DNA of 64,000 nt from Bacteroidota bacterium (GCA_026391835.1 JAPLDF010000075.1:186001-250000); one strand, 5' to 3'. Numbered from the stretch's first letter, positions 27,386-35,730 are shown. The notes: generated from the letters alone by a model not told the origin. Numbers and translations are program-made.

Positions 27386-27811
27386 TTAAGATCTGAAAAA
27401 ATCAGGATTTGTAAGCTGATCAACGGGTATTTCAAATACGGAAGCATATCTTGTTAGCAGTTCCGGTTTTAACTTTTTAAAGACCCGTTGTTTCATGTGC
27501 CTTTTCACGCGCCATTTGGGCAGTTCCATATAGGCAGCAAGCATGGGAACTTCCATGAGGATCTTTTCCATATAATAGGCGATGGGACTTAATTTGCCAA
27601 TGACCACCAGTTGCCTTACATCCTCCAGCCGCTGCGCTGCTGCATCCCAGCTTTGCTTGATGATCACCTGGTTGTTCGGATCCTGGTAGTGTACCTCCTG
27701 GGTAAACCCCTTCTCCTTATCAAAATGATAAAAAAGTTCACGGTTATAGGTGTAGATCAACCCGTTATCATCTGCTGGCTGATCTGTTGCTTCATTGGTC
27801 GGATGTTCCAT
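27386..27811 (-). CDS. Small conserved protein of the cluster, paralogue B
   Basis: 141 residues, no known domain recognised. Residues ~45-135 align with the protein at 14290-14685: Q-S-W-D, R-L-E-D-V-R-Q-L-V, G-K-L-S-P-I-A-Y-Y-M-E-K, W-R-V-K-R-H-M-K, V-F-K-K-L, F-E-I-P-V-D-Q-L. It lies between the methyltransferase and the dehydratase genes with short spacers. The two copies sit in different operons of the same pathway, suggesting a shared but split function. Confidence 0.7.
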   Translation of the reverse strand: MEHPTNEATDQPADDNGLIYTYNRELFYHFDKEKGFTQEVHYQDPNNQVIIKQSWDAAAQRLEDVRQLVVIGKLSPIAYYMEKILMEVPMLAAYMELPKWRVKRHMKQRVFKKLKPELLTRYASVFEIPVDQLTNPDFFRS

Positions 27812-27814
27812 AAG

Positions 27815-28228
27815 CTAAGTGTTGATTAAGAAAATTTTCAATTCGCACCCGGCGATCAGGCGCCCTTCGAGGAAAACCTCACCCTGCACGATGGTTGCGT
27901 CAAAAACCTCGTGCAACACGGTTACCCGTGTGATGATTTCCTGCCCGGCCCTGGGAAAACCGTCAATTTTAAGGTTCCTGATGCCACCGATAAAACCCAG
28001 CGGTGCCTTGCCCCCGGAGTTGCCCGGTTTTGCACCAACACCGGCAGCGGCAGTCTGCGCCATGTTTTCAATCAGTCCGGGCTCGCGGAACTCCCCGTTG
28101 ATGCAGAAAACATTGTCTTCACGAACCAGGAAGGCCGTCTCAGTGGTTTTATCCACGATCCCGACCAGCCGGTCAACCATCACCATCGGCGGCTTTTGTG
28201 GGATGTTTATTTCTTCAGATGGTGCCAT
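27815..28228 (-). CDS. FabZ/ApeP-like 3-hydroxyacyl-ACP dehydratase
   Basis: 137 residues with a hot-dog fold: P-P-M-V-M-V-D-R-L-V-G near the start, then E-P-G-L-I-E-N-M-A-Q-T-A-A-A-G and a closing V-F-L-E-G-R-L-I-A-G-C-E-L-K-I-F. The M-V-D-R and L-I-E-x-x-A-Q blocks are the usual FabA/Z-like dehydratase signature. It would remove water from the 3-hydroxyacyl intermediate to make each double bond of the polyene. It overlaps the radical SAM gene by 22 bp. Confidence 0.75.
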   Translation of the reverse strand: MAPSEEINIPQKPPMVMVDRLVGIVDKTTETAFLVREDNVFCINGEFREPGLIENMAQTAAAGVGAKPGNSGGKAPLGFIGGIRNLKIDGFPRAGQEIITRVTVLHEVFDATIVQGEVFLEGRLIAGCELKIFLINT

Positions 28229-29619
28229 AGGGATCCTTTGTAGTTTCTTCGCCGCATGCGGTTCATCACAGTTGCAACATCTTCATCCGGGAAGACCCAC
28301 CGGCGGCCGGTTTGTTCTGCGCGCGCCTTCAGCGTATCATAGTCAATCCCGGGTGCAATATAATATACAGGCTCCAGCAGGTTATCACCGGCATGGACAA
28401 GCCCCTCCGTCAGTGCGATTTTATGAAGCGCGGTGCCGGGATAGATCCGCATGCCGATAAAGGGAAAGAAGACGGTGTTTTGTATGCGTTTGGAATTTTC
28501 AAAACTTTCATTGACCGATGCTTCGGTTTCGCCATAACCGCCGATGATCATGAAGTGACAGAAATAGATGCCGGCCGTGTTGCAATCATCTGATACCCGC
28601 ACCACTTCATCCACGTCAAAGTGTTTCCCGTATTTTTTCAGGGTGCTGTCGGAGAGTGATTCCGTGCCGAATTCAATGTGTTTTAAACCGGCTTCGGCAA
28701 ACAATTTCAAATTCTCAAGTGAAAGGTTGTGCGGCGAAAAATAAGCTCCCCAGTGGATGGGAAGTTTCGATTCAATCATCTTGCGGGCCAGCACGACATT
28801 GAAATTGTTGCTTATATTGAATACGGAATCAGTGAAAAACACATAGTCAATCTTGTGTTTTTCATAGAGCTGGCGCAGGGTATGCACGATTTTATCAGGA
28901 TCGAGGGTTCGCACATTGTGACCCTCGATCAACGGGTAGGTGCAATAAATGCATTGATACGGGCAGCCCCGTTTTGTCTGGACATTCACCATGCCTGCTT
29001 TGTCCCAGTAGAACTCAAGGAGGTCCTGGTCAAAGTTCAGGTCAGGTGTATTGATGAAGTGTTTCCTGCCGTTGACAAGTATTTCACCGGCTTTCAGGTA
29101 TACAAGCCCGTCAATGGTTAAATCGGGAACACCGCGGTCGAGGCTGCAAAGGAGGTTGAACATGCTCTCTTCTCCTTCACCGTGAATACCATAATCGGGA
29201 TTGAAAAACGCGAACAGGTCGCGGGGATAAATCGAGAAGGCCGATCCGCCAATGATCAGCGGCGATGTGGTTGTTTCCCGAACAATATCGACGATCATCT
29301 TGTACCCGTTGATAAAGCTCTCCTGGCTGTAAAAATTCACATCATCCACATTGCGCAGCGACAGGCCTACATAATCGGGCTGAAATTCCTTAAGGATCTC
29401 CCTGAACGTCTCCGGTGTATTGAGGTTGAAATCGAAGATCCTGATCTGGTAATGGGGGAGCCGTTCACACAGGTAGGTATTCAGGTATGATATGCCAAGC
29501 GGGTAAACAGGGTAGGGGTTGGCATATCGGTTTGCAGAAACAAAGAGTAATTTTTTTGTCCGGGGTGCATCAATGTCAGTGTCATGTGTCGGGAACTGGT
29601 CAATTTTCATGATCATCAA
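28207..29619 (-). CDS. B12-binding radical SAM enzyme
   Basis: 470 residues. The N-terminal ~150 residues fit a cobalamin-binding domain (P-L-G-I-S-Y-L-N-T-Y, I-I-G-G-S-A-F-S-I-Y). The radical SAM cluster motif K-R-G-C-P-Y-Q-C-I-Y-C follows near residue 216. Proteins of this type in Bacteroidota are often described as lipid-biosynthesis B12-binding radical SAM proteins. They can methylate unactivated carbons or rearrange chains; methylation of the aryl or acyl part is the likely role here, the exact reaction unknown. It overlaps the dehydratase gene downstream. Confidence 0.8.
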   Translation of the reverse strand: MMIMKIDQFPTHDTDIDAPRTKKLLFVSANRYANPYPVYPLGISYLNTYLCERLPHYQIRIFDFNLNTPETFREILKEFQPDYVGLSLRNVDDVNFYSQESFINGYKMIVDIVRETTTSPLIIGGSAFSIYPRDLFAFFNPDYGIHGEGEESMFNLLCSLDRGVPDLTIDGLVYLKAGEILVNGRKHFINTPDLNFDQDLLEFYWDKAGMVNVQTKRGCPYQCIYCTYPLIEGHNVRTLDPDKIVHTLRQLYEKHKIDYVFFTDSVFNISNNFNVVLARKMIESKLPIHWGAYFSPHNLSLENLKLFAEAGLKHIEFGTESLSDSTLKKYGKHFDVDEVVRVSDDCNTAGIYFCHFMIIGGYGETEASVNESFENSKRIQNTVFFPFIGMRIYPGTALHKIALTEGLVHAGDNLLEPVYYIAPGIDYDTLKARAEQTGRRWVFPDEDVATVMNRMRRRNYKGSLWHHLKK

Positions 29620-29757
29620 ATGTTTTTTGCATCGCAGACGGCAGTAAACCGATGCAAAAATAATATTTTTTAGTTAGCAAATATAAGAGAAGTCTGCAAA
29701 CTGCTTTTTGGAGCGGTCTCAATTTTTCATCTTGCTCCTTGCGCTTTGCTCTTTGAA

Positions 29758-30486
29758 TTAGGTATACAGTCCGCCGTTTACATTGATCACGCTGCCGGTG
29801 ATGTATGACGCCTCGTCTGATGCAAGAAATCCGACAATTGCGGCAACCTCTTCCGGTTTGCCGAACCGCCCCATTGGGATCATGCCCTTCAGTTGTGCCT
29901 CATCAAGGTCTTTTGTCATATCGGTCCTGATAAAACCGGGAGCGACTGCATTGACAGTCACATTTTTCTTGGCAATCTCCTGGGCCAGTGCCTTCGTGGC
30001 GCCGATTACGCCGGCTTTGGCAGCCGAATAGTTGACCTGCCCGGGAAGTCCCTTGAGGCCGGAGAGGGACACGACATTGATAATCCGTCCCAGCTTATGG
30101 ATGAGCATATCCTTGACCAGGAAACGGGTAACATAGAGGAAACCGTGAAGGTTGGTGTCGAGCACATCGTGCCACTCCTCGTTTTTCATCCACATCATCA
30201 GGGCATCCCTGCGGATGCCGGCATTGTTCACCAGCACCTGGATATAGGCCCCCTCATGGGCTGCAAGCCACTGCCCGAGCGATTGTTCGATCTCCGCCTG
30301 GGAGGCGATATCAAATTTCAGGATTTCGCCGTCACTGCCTTTTTCACGCACCTGCTGAAGGGTGATTTCAGCCTCCGCCTGGTTTGCGTGGTAGTTGATC
30401 AGGACATAATAACCCATCCCTGCCAGTTTGAGCGAAACTGCCCTGCCGATTCCGCGGGAACCGCCGGTAACCAATGCGTATTTCAT
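29758..30486 (-). CDS. FabG-type 3-oxoacyl-ACP reductase
   Basis: 242 residues, a classical short-chain dehydrogenase. It has T-G-G-S-R-G-I-G-R-A for NADP binding, N-N-A-G, and the catalytic Y-S-A-A-K (Tyr-x-x-x-Lys) after S-L-S-G, with a P-G-F-I-R-T-D loop. It reduces 3-oxoacyl-ACP in each elongation round. It is flanked by 138-139 bp gaps on both sides, so it may have separate transcription from its neighbours. Confidence 0.9.
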   Translation of the reverse strand: MKYALVTGGSRGIGRAVSLKLAGMGYYVLINYHANQAEAEITLQQVREKGSDGEILKFDIASQAEIEQSLGQWLAAHEGAYIQVLVNNAGIRRDALMMWMKNEEWHDVLDTNLHGFLYVTRFLVKDMLIHKLGRIINVVSLSGLKGLPGQVNYSAAKAGVIGATKALAQEIAKKNVTVNAVAPGFIRTDMTKDLDEAQLKGMIPMGRFGKPEEVAAIVGFLASDEASYITGSVINVNGGLYT

Positions 30487-30488
30487 AT

Positions 30489-30622
30489 GATTTACGATTT
30501 GTGATTTACGATTTTCGATTTTTGTGCTGAATACGGATTGACCTTAAACAACTTGTTTTTATGATTCCGGGAATTCGATTTTTTCTTCCAAATCGTAAAT
30601 CCAAAATCGGAAATCGTAATTC
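30489..30622. repeat. Intergenic inverted repeat of ATTTACGATTT units
   Basis: Units of GATTTACGATTT at 30489-30522 face AAATCGTAAATCC units at 30590-30622, giving an imperfect ~33-bp stem with a ~67-base loop in the gap between the FabG and ammonia-lyase genes. Similar simple ATTCGTAATT units occur at 32340-32372. These are degenerate intergenic repeats; a transcript spanning them could fold. Confidence 0.55.
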
Positions 30623-30625
30623 AAT

Positions 30626-32197
30626 CTATCCTTCCAGCGGAAATTTAGGTTTATTCTCCAGTATATAATTCGCAATCTGCTGGATCTCCTTATACTTGGT
30701 CGTGTCTTCCGTGAATTTGGGCACGATCTTGCGAAGGTCCTCGAATTTTTTGCGCGAATAGGCCGAAAGTTTGGGTTTGAACTTCATGTAGTCGATGGCC
30801 TGGAGGATGGTGATCATATGGATCGAAAGAACGATATAGGTATGGTCGATCACCCGTTTGGTCATCATGGCGGCATTGGTTCCCATGCTTACGATATCCT
30901 GGTTGTCGTTGTTGTTGGTGATGCTGTGGATCGACATCGGGAAGCAAAGCGTCTGGTTTTCGGCCACCGTGGAAACGGCGGTGAACTGCACTCCCTGCAT
31001 TCCCAGGTTGAACCCCAGTTTTCCAAGGTTGACAAACGGGGGAAGCTTCTGGTTGAGTTTGTCGTTCATCAGGTAGTTGAGTTGCCGTTCGGCAAGCATC
31101 GACAGTTTGGTGACGGCAATCTTCAGCTTGTCCATTTCGAGGGCCACATAGTCGCCATGGAAATTCCCGCCATGGAATACATTTTTGGCGTCGCTGTCGA
31201 TGATGGGGTTGTCGTTGGTGGAGTTGACTTCGTTGATCAGCACCTTTTCGGAATAGAGGATCGTATCGAGGATGGGGCCGAGCACCTGCGGAACGCAGCG
31301 AAGGGAGTAATATTCCTGGACCTTGTGGGTAAACACCTCGACCTGTTCGGTTTTTCCGTTGTACAGGTGTTCGGCACGGCGGCGGATCAGCTTGCTGTCC
31401 TGGAGGATCGAGCGCATCATCCGAGCCACCTGGTTCTGCCCGTAGTGCGTTTTCACCTTGTTGAGCCCTTCTGAAAAATGGTCGTCATACGACTCCACGA
31501 TCTCATTGATCATGGAGGAGGCAAGTACGGCCCAGTCGAGGAGGTTTTTCGCGTGTACGATGTTGATCATCCCGATGCCGGTCATGGCCGAGGTGCCGTT
31601 GATGAGTGAAAGCCCTTCACGGATATGCATCTTGATGGGAGTAAGCGTTTCAAGTTTGAAAACCTCTTTTGTCGGCTCCAGTTTGCCGTGATACCAGATC
31701 TCTCCTTCGCCGATCAGGTTCAACGCAAGGTGAGCCAGCTGAACAAGGTCGCCACTGGCGCCCACGCCGCCATGTTCGGGGATGTGCGGGTTGATGTTCC
31801 GGTTGATCAGTTCCGTCAGCAGTTCAACCACTTCGACATGGATGCCCGATTTGGCCTGCATGAAGGTGTTGAGCCTTGCAAGCATGGTGGCTTTTGCATA
31901 AATTTCGGGCAGGGGGCTCCCGCATCCGGCGCTGTGGCTGCGGATCAGGTTATACTGCAGCTGAAGTTCGTTGTTTCCTTCGATCTTATATTGTGCCATC
32001 GGCCCAAGGCCGGTGTTGATTCCATAGATTATCTTTCCCTTGGCAAATTCTTTCAGGAACTGGTAGTTTGCCTTGACTTTAATGACCGCTTTCGGATCGA
32101 GTTCGATCTTTTCATCCAGGAAAAGAATCTTGTAGAAATCATCGGGAGTAAGTTTCTGTATTCCTACGCTTATCATCGTTTCGTTTGGTTTTACCAT
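30626..32197 (-). CDS. Tyrosine (aromatic amino acid) ammonia-lyase
   Basis: 523 residues. The MIO cofactor is made from A-S-G at 147-149 (G-G-V-G-A-S-G-D-L-V-Q). The selectivity region Y-N-L-I-R-S-H-S-A-G and the later N-N-N-D-N-Q-D-I-V-S-M-G-T-N-A-A match the Flavobacterium johnsoniae tyrosine ammonia-lyase as I remember it, rather than degradative histidine ammonia-lyases. The enzyme would make 4-coumarate from tyrosine, the aryl starter for the pigment. It is the first gene of the leftward block. Confidence 0.85.
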   Translation of the reverse strand: MVKPNETMISVGIQKLTPDDFYKILFLDEKIELDPKAVIKVKANYQFLKEFAKGKIIYGINTGLGPMAQYKIEGNNELQLQYNLIRSHSAGCGSPLPEIYAKATMLARLNTFMQAKSGIHVEVVELLTELINRNINPHIPEHGGVGASGDLVQLAHLALNLIGEGEIWYHGKLEPTKEVFKLETLTPIKMHIREGLSLINGTSAMTGIGMINIVHAKNLLDWAVLASSMINEIVESYDDHFSEGLNKVKTHYGQNQVARMMRSILQDSKLIRRRAEHLYNGKTEQVEVFTHKVQEYYSLRCVPQVLGPILDTILYSEKVLINEVNSTNDNPIIDSDAKNVFHGGNFHGDYVALEMDKLKIAVTKLSMLAERQLNYLMNDKLNQKLPPFVNLGKLGFNLGMQGVQFTAVSTVAENQTLCFPMSIHSITNNNDNQDIVSMGTNAAMMTKRVIDHTYIVLSIHMITILQAIDYMKFKPKLSAYSRKKFEDLRKIVPKFTEDTTKYKEIQQIANYILENKPKFPLEG

Positions 32198-32228
32198 GCC
32201 GGATTTTCACATCCGCAAATCAAATTTG

Positions 32229-32236
32229 CAAAGGTA
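32229..32236 (-). promoter_or_regulatory. -7 box before the ammonia-lyase gene
   Basis: TACCTTTG on the minus strand, ~31 bp upstream of the ATG at 32197. No convincing TTTG is found at the right distance. On the plus strand TATCTTTG at 32259-32266 may serve the tRNA gene in the same way. Confidence 0.4.
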
Positions 32237-32378
32237 TAACTTATTTTGAAAAAAGTATTATCTTTGCACCCCGAAACGAAGGACAATCGAAATGACAAGT
32301 GACAAGTGACAAAGTACAAATGAGTCCGTCAACTATCCCTTATTCGTAATTTGTCATTCGTAATTCGTAATTGAACAT

Positions 32379-32452
32379 GGCCCCATAGCTCAACTGAATA
32401 GAGTAGCTGACTACGGATCAGCAGGTTGGGGGTTTGAATCCCTCTGGGGTCA
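32379..32452 (+). tRNA. tRNA-Arg(ACG)
   Basis: A 74-base cloverleaf. The acceptor stem is GGCCCCA/TGGGGTC with one G-T pair and discriminator A at 32452. The anticodon stem GCTGA/TCAGC holds the loop CTACGGA, anticodon ACG. The T-stem is GGGGG/CCCTC. The 3' CCA is not encoded. The 3' part, from 32408 on, is supplied by the inserted element. Confidence 0.95.
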
Positions 32453-32458
32453 CTGAAA
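32408..32458 (+). repeat. Left attachment repeat (attL), 51 bp
   Basis: From the anticodon stem through the tRNA 3' end plus 6 bases, identical to 40451-40501 (shift 8043 bp). It rebuilds a complete tRNA at the left junction. Confidence 0.9.
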
Positions 32459-32463
32459 CACAG

Positions 32464-32497
32464 CCACTTACAAGTAAAATTGTAGGTGGTTTTTTTA
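32464..32497 (+). terminator. Terminator behind the tRNA, element copy
   Basis: CCACTTACAA-GTAAAA-TTGTAGGTGG followed by a T-run, just past the tRNA. A similar but not identical hairpin lies behind the right repeat at 40506-40539. Confidence 0.75.
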
Positions 32498-32634
32498 ATG
32501 TTGAATACAATTATACCTACTCAGCACAATTTCCCCCCCCTCTCTCATTTTCCCGGTTCTTACGTTAGCATCGTTAGCAATTCAAACATCCGGCAGTTGT
32601 CGGGAGTATTTTTCACCTATAAATATCAAACACC

Positions 32635-32895
32635 ATGATTAAATTGACACATGAATGGTCAGAACTTGACCAAGTACACCAGTTCGGGATTGAACTGAGT
32701 GACGAACCGCAGAATGATGCCGCCTTTAATTGGGTATGGTTTCATCTGGGCAGCCTGACCAAAGATCGCCCGGTGGCCATCTACCCGTACAGGGTTGGGA
32801 AGGTATTAACCAGCTACCAATTAAATGATGCCAGAAAGACTGCCGGGAACATTTACAACAGAATGGTGAAGGAAATTCAGAATCACACCAACTGA
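32635..32895 (+). CDS. Small protein, unknown
   Basis: 86 residues with no family recognised. It is acidic to neutral and rich in Trp and aromatic residues in the first half (T-H-E-W-S-E-L-D, N-W-V-W-F-H-L-G). The start ATG follows an AT-rich stretch without a clear ribosome site, which is usual in Bacteroidota. It is the first gene inside the left end of the element and is followed by a terminator at 32944. Confidence 0.5.
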   Translation: MIKLTHEWSELDQVHQFGIELSDEPQNDAAFNWVWFHLGSLTKDRPVAIYPYRVGKVLTSYQLNDARKTAGNIYNRMVKEIQNHTN

Positions 32896-32943
32896 AAAAA
32901 GGTTGCCATAAAGTAGCCTATTGGGCAATTAATTGACGAACAG

Positions 32944-32969
32944 CCCCGGTGAACCTGCCGGGGGTTTTT
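32944..32969 (+). terminator. Rho-independent terminator
   Basis: CCCCGG-TGAACCTG-CCGGGG stem followed by GTTTTT, ~50 bp after the small gene. The rest of the gap 32970-33251 shows no gene I can support. Confidence 0.7.
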
Positions 32970-33251
32970 ATTTCAGTTGGGTGGTGTCGGGTGCAATCCG
33001 TATAGCTGTGTAGTAGGCTATATGACGAATGATATCAAGCAAGTGGAACAATGTACCGGCTAATGTATGAACTTGCCTGTATCATGCCCTGACGGGCGGG
33101 AATAGTATACCTGCGCTGATTGAATTGAATCCGTTTTGAATTTCAGAAATCTTTACCCGGCACCTTTCGCAGGATCGGTTTTCGTTTTCGGTGGTAGGGG
33201 TGGCTTGATGGCAATTAAATACAGTTGCATCGACAAACAAGTTTTATACAA

Positions 33252-33836
33252 TTATTCTTCATGTAACCTAAAATATACCCAAAAATCCATACCCTTCCCG
33301 CGGACATAATCCCCAATATGTTTGCCATTTGCATCATATACAGATAGCTTATTGGGATCATTTGTAGAAAAGATATTGAAATTCTTGTCTGTACTTACAG
33401 GGTATTTCATAGATATATCTGGGGGTCTTTGGCCTTTTTGGTTATTTATGATCTTTTTAGTAATTGCTTCGTCAAGATTATTCAATTCTTCAGAAGCCTT
33501 AAACTGTGTCCCGGTGCTGTATAAATGACCGGTGTTAATAATATTATTGGTTTTGAATGTTGAAACATACTCACTGTTTACTGTGTAAACATTCAGAATT
33601 TCGCTATTCAGCGGGTCTGGTTTTAAATAACCTATAATCTGATCGTTAGCATTAAAAATATTGATTTTATTTTGGTCAATATTATCAGGTTTGTAATATC
33701 TAACTACGTTTCCATAGGAATCTACCATGTTGACCTTGTTGGGATCAATGTTGTCTTTTTTAATTGAGTATTCAGCATCCTGTGCGATTACTACAAATGA
33801 AAGGATAACTAGTAGGGAAATAAAAAGGGTTTTCAT
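33252..33836 (-). CDS. Exported repeat protein, element cargo
   Basis: 194 residues with a signal peptide (M-K-T-L-F-I-S-L-L-V-I-L-S-F-V-V-I-A-Q). The body has degenerate ~23-residue repeats: N-K-V-N-M-V-D-S-Y-G-N-V-V, N-K-I-N-I-F-N-A-N-D-Q-I-I-G-Y, and near the end N-K-L-S-V-Y-D-A-N-G-K-H-I-G-D-Y. Such strand-turn repeats resemble small beta-propeller or YD-like repeats. Low G+C and position inside the element mark it as cargo. Function unknown. Confidence 0.6.
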   Translation of the reverse strand: MKTLFISLLVILSFVVIAQDAEYSIKKDNIDPNKVNMVDSYGNVVRYYKPDNIDQNKINIFNANDQIIGYLKPDPLNSEILNVYTVNSEYVSTFKTNNIINTGHLYSTGTQFKASEELNNLDEAITKKIINNQKGQRPPDISMKYPVSTDKNFNIFSTNDPNKLSVYDANGKHIGDYVRGKGMDFWVYFRLHEE

Positions 33837-33983
33837 GTTGTGTTTTTTTATGGCAATTTACAAAAGATTTGATATTTATATTGCTTTTTCCTAAATATGA
33901 TTATCTTTACTTGTCAATTTTCGAAAAAGGGAACATTATTCTATCTGATTTGCTTGTGTAATTATCTTTAAGTTTAGTCGATT

Positions 33984-34631
33984 ATGGGAAAGTTTTTGCT
34001 AATTATTGGAGTAATTTTCATTTTCTTTCTTGTTGTTATTGTTGGATGTGAACCAAAGGCCAAAGAAAAAAAAACGGAAATTAAAACAATTGAAAAACCC
34101 TTTGACCCAGAAACAGGGTTGATTGTCTTTTACGATCTTCCTTTGTATTCTCAATTACTTTGTACCAAGTATGAAATCATGGATTCACTTTTATTCCTAC
34201 TGAATAAAAAATCTACTATTGGTATTGACAGCCTGAGTTTGTTGACTAAAATTGAAAGGCGAATTATAGGCAATATATTGTTTGACGAAAGACTATTAGG
34301 CCTTTTCCCCGAGGGTGATATGTTTAATCTTCCAAAGTTGAAAATAATTGGGCAATGTATTGTATTCCAAAAAGATCAAAAGAAACAGATTATTGCAAGC
34401 AAGTACGGTATAAATGATTCAATATGTAAAAAAATAATTTTAGGGTGCAAAATGACTATCAATACTGCCAACAAACAAAAAGGAAGCGATATACAATCTC
34501 AAATTGCATGTTTTTTAGATAGCATTAGTGTTAGTCAAAATATTACAAAAGCGACCCTTGCAAGCATCCTACTTGACTATTTTATGCTGAATAATATAAA
34601 GGACTTAGAGGATAATCAACAAACAGAATAA
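33984..34631 (+). CDS. Putative lipoprotein, element cargo
   Basis: 215 residues. It has an N-terminal hydrophobic stretch with a lipobox-like V-V-I-V-G-C at residue ~27, followed by a Lys/Glu-rich linker (K-A-K-E-K-K-T-E-I-K). The rest is alpha-helical with no family recognised. It is followed 15 bp later by a small membrane protein on the same strand, so the two probably form a unit. A+T content is high, like the rest of the cargo. Confidence 0.6.
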   Translation: MGKFLLIIGVIFIFFLVVIVGCEPKAKEKKTEIKTIEKPFDPETGLIVFYDLPLYSQLLCTKYEIMDSLLFLLNKKSTIGIDSLSLLTKIERRIIGNILFDERLLGLFPEGDMFNLPKLKIIGQCIVFQKDQKKQIIASKYGINDSICKKIILGCKMTINTANKQKGSDIQSQIACFLDSISVSQNITKATLASILLDYFMLNNIKDLEDNQQTE

Positions 34632-34646
34632 TTAAAAGATTCACAT

Positions 34647-34934
34647 ATGAAACCTGAACTAATTGACAAAACATTTGGGATTTTACTTAAAGCAGTTGCA
34701 TGCGTTTGCATGGTTGTCATCACAGTAATTTATTGGCAGGGCAGGGATATCGGAAAATATCTTGATGTTACTAAGGAATCGGGAGGAGGTATTATATTAT
34801 TAGACACCCAGAACGGAGAATATATCGCAATCGGCACTGAGGGCGATCAAAACTATAGACTGAAATTTAAACTTCTCGACACGGACCCCAAAAGAATTTT
34901 TGGATCAAAAGAATTTTTTACAGTCCCCAAATAA
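34647..34934 (+). CDS. Small membrane-anchored protein, element cargo
   Basis: 95 residues: one N-terminal membrane helix (L-K-A-V-A-C-V-C-M-V-V-I-T-V-I) and a short outside domain with G-G-G-I-I-L-L-D-T-Q-N-G-E-Y-I-A-I-G. No family recognised. It lies in tandem with the lipoprotein gene and may act with it. Confidence 0.55.
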   Translation: MKPELIDKTFGILLKAVACVCMVVITVIYWQGRDIGKYLDVTKESGGGIILLDTQNGEYIAIGTEGDQNYRLKFKLLDTDPKRIFGSKEFFTVPK

Positions 34935-34967
34935 ACAATGGAAATACTATTACTCGGATCGACAGTT

Positions 34968-35300
34968 TTACTTCCACTCAAACCCTGTCCGGTACTTTCT
35001 GTTGAATTCATCCATGAAAGTGGCATAATACCCCATTCCTGTCCAGGTAATCGTCCACAGCCGCCCAGATTTAGCAGTATAGCCTATTTTTTTCAATGCT
35101 TTTAAATACTGGTTGCATCCACCCCAGGTCAACCCGGCCGGTGTTACCTTAGAACATAGGAAATTCTTGACATAGCCGCTTTCAATCAGATAACACATAA
35201 AGATAAGTTGCAAGCGTGTTATCTGGCTTGTGTTCCTTGACTGAATGAAAGTCATTCGGAAATTATGGGCTGCCCGGATAGGGGAAGTGTCGAAGGTCAT
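34968..35300 (-). CDS. Possible winged-helix protein
   Basis: 110 residues. The middle (I-T-R-L-Q-L-I-F-M-C-Y-L-I-E-S-G-Y ... W-G-G-C-N-Q-Y-L-K-A-L-K-K-I-G-Y) looks like a winged helix with a recognition helix followed by a beta-wing (S-G-R-L-W-T-I-T-W-T-G-M). The family is not certain. A role as the element's regulator is possible. Confidence 0.45.
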   Translation of the reverse strand: MTFDTSPIRAAHNFRMTFIQSRNTSQITRLQLIFMCYLIESGYVKNFLCSKVTPAGLTWGGCNQYLKALKKIGYTAKSGRLWTITWTGMGYYATFMDEFNRKYRTGFEWK

Positions 35301-35327
35301 GAGGTGGGGTTTATGTATGTAATTTAA

Positions 35328-35528
35328 TTATTCTGGTCGCACACACCTGCGCAATGGTAAAAACAATCGGTCCAGTTTTTGAAGTAGGTCCCTAAGATCC
35401 CGTGGCCGGGGTCTTTGTTCCAGAAAGAAAAGCCCTTCACGGATTAGGCAGTATTCGTGAAAAGTGAAGGTATCGCTGGTGATCACTAATTCAATCGGTG
35501 CTGGGGTACTGATATCGGGTTTATTCAT
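35328..35528 (-). CDS. Small protein, unknown
   Basis: 66 residues, no family recognised; the C-terminal half is basic (R-P-R-P-R-D-L-R-D-L-L). Its start overlaps the stop of the upstream small HTH-like gene by 4 bp (ATGA), so they are coupled. Confidence 0.5.
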   Translation of the reverse strand: MNKPDISTPAPIELVITSDTFTFHEYCLIREGLFFLEQRPRPRDLRDLLQKLDRLFLPLRRCVRPE

Positions 35529-35725
35529 TGTGCTGTTGTTTTAATTGTTAATTGTTGCCTGATCTTCTTTATGTCCGGTTCAAAGAACCTAATCCTATTG
35601 CTGAAAATAGTTCTGTGGTGGTATTTCTGGCCGGTATCCTGATCGCATAATTGTGTAAGTTCTGTTGGGGTCAGGTTCAGCATGGTGGCGGCCTTGTCGA
35701 TGCTTATTGATGGGGTTGGGTTCAT
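35525..35725 (-). CDS. Small HTH-like protein
   Basis: 66 residues with an HTH-like pattern (S-I-D-K-A-A-T-M-L-N-L-T-P-T-E-L-T-Q-L) and a basic end. It resembles the AlpA/MerR-type small DNA-binding proteins of integrative elements, but weakly. Confidence 0.5.
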   Translation of the reverse strand: MNPTPSISIDKAATMLNLTPTELTQLCDQDTGQKYHHRTIFSNRIRFFEPDIKKIRQQLTIKTTAQ

Positions 35726-35730
35726 GGTGA

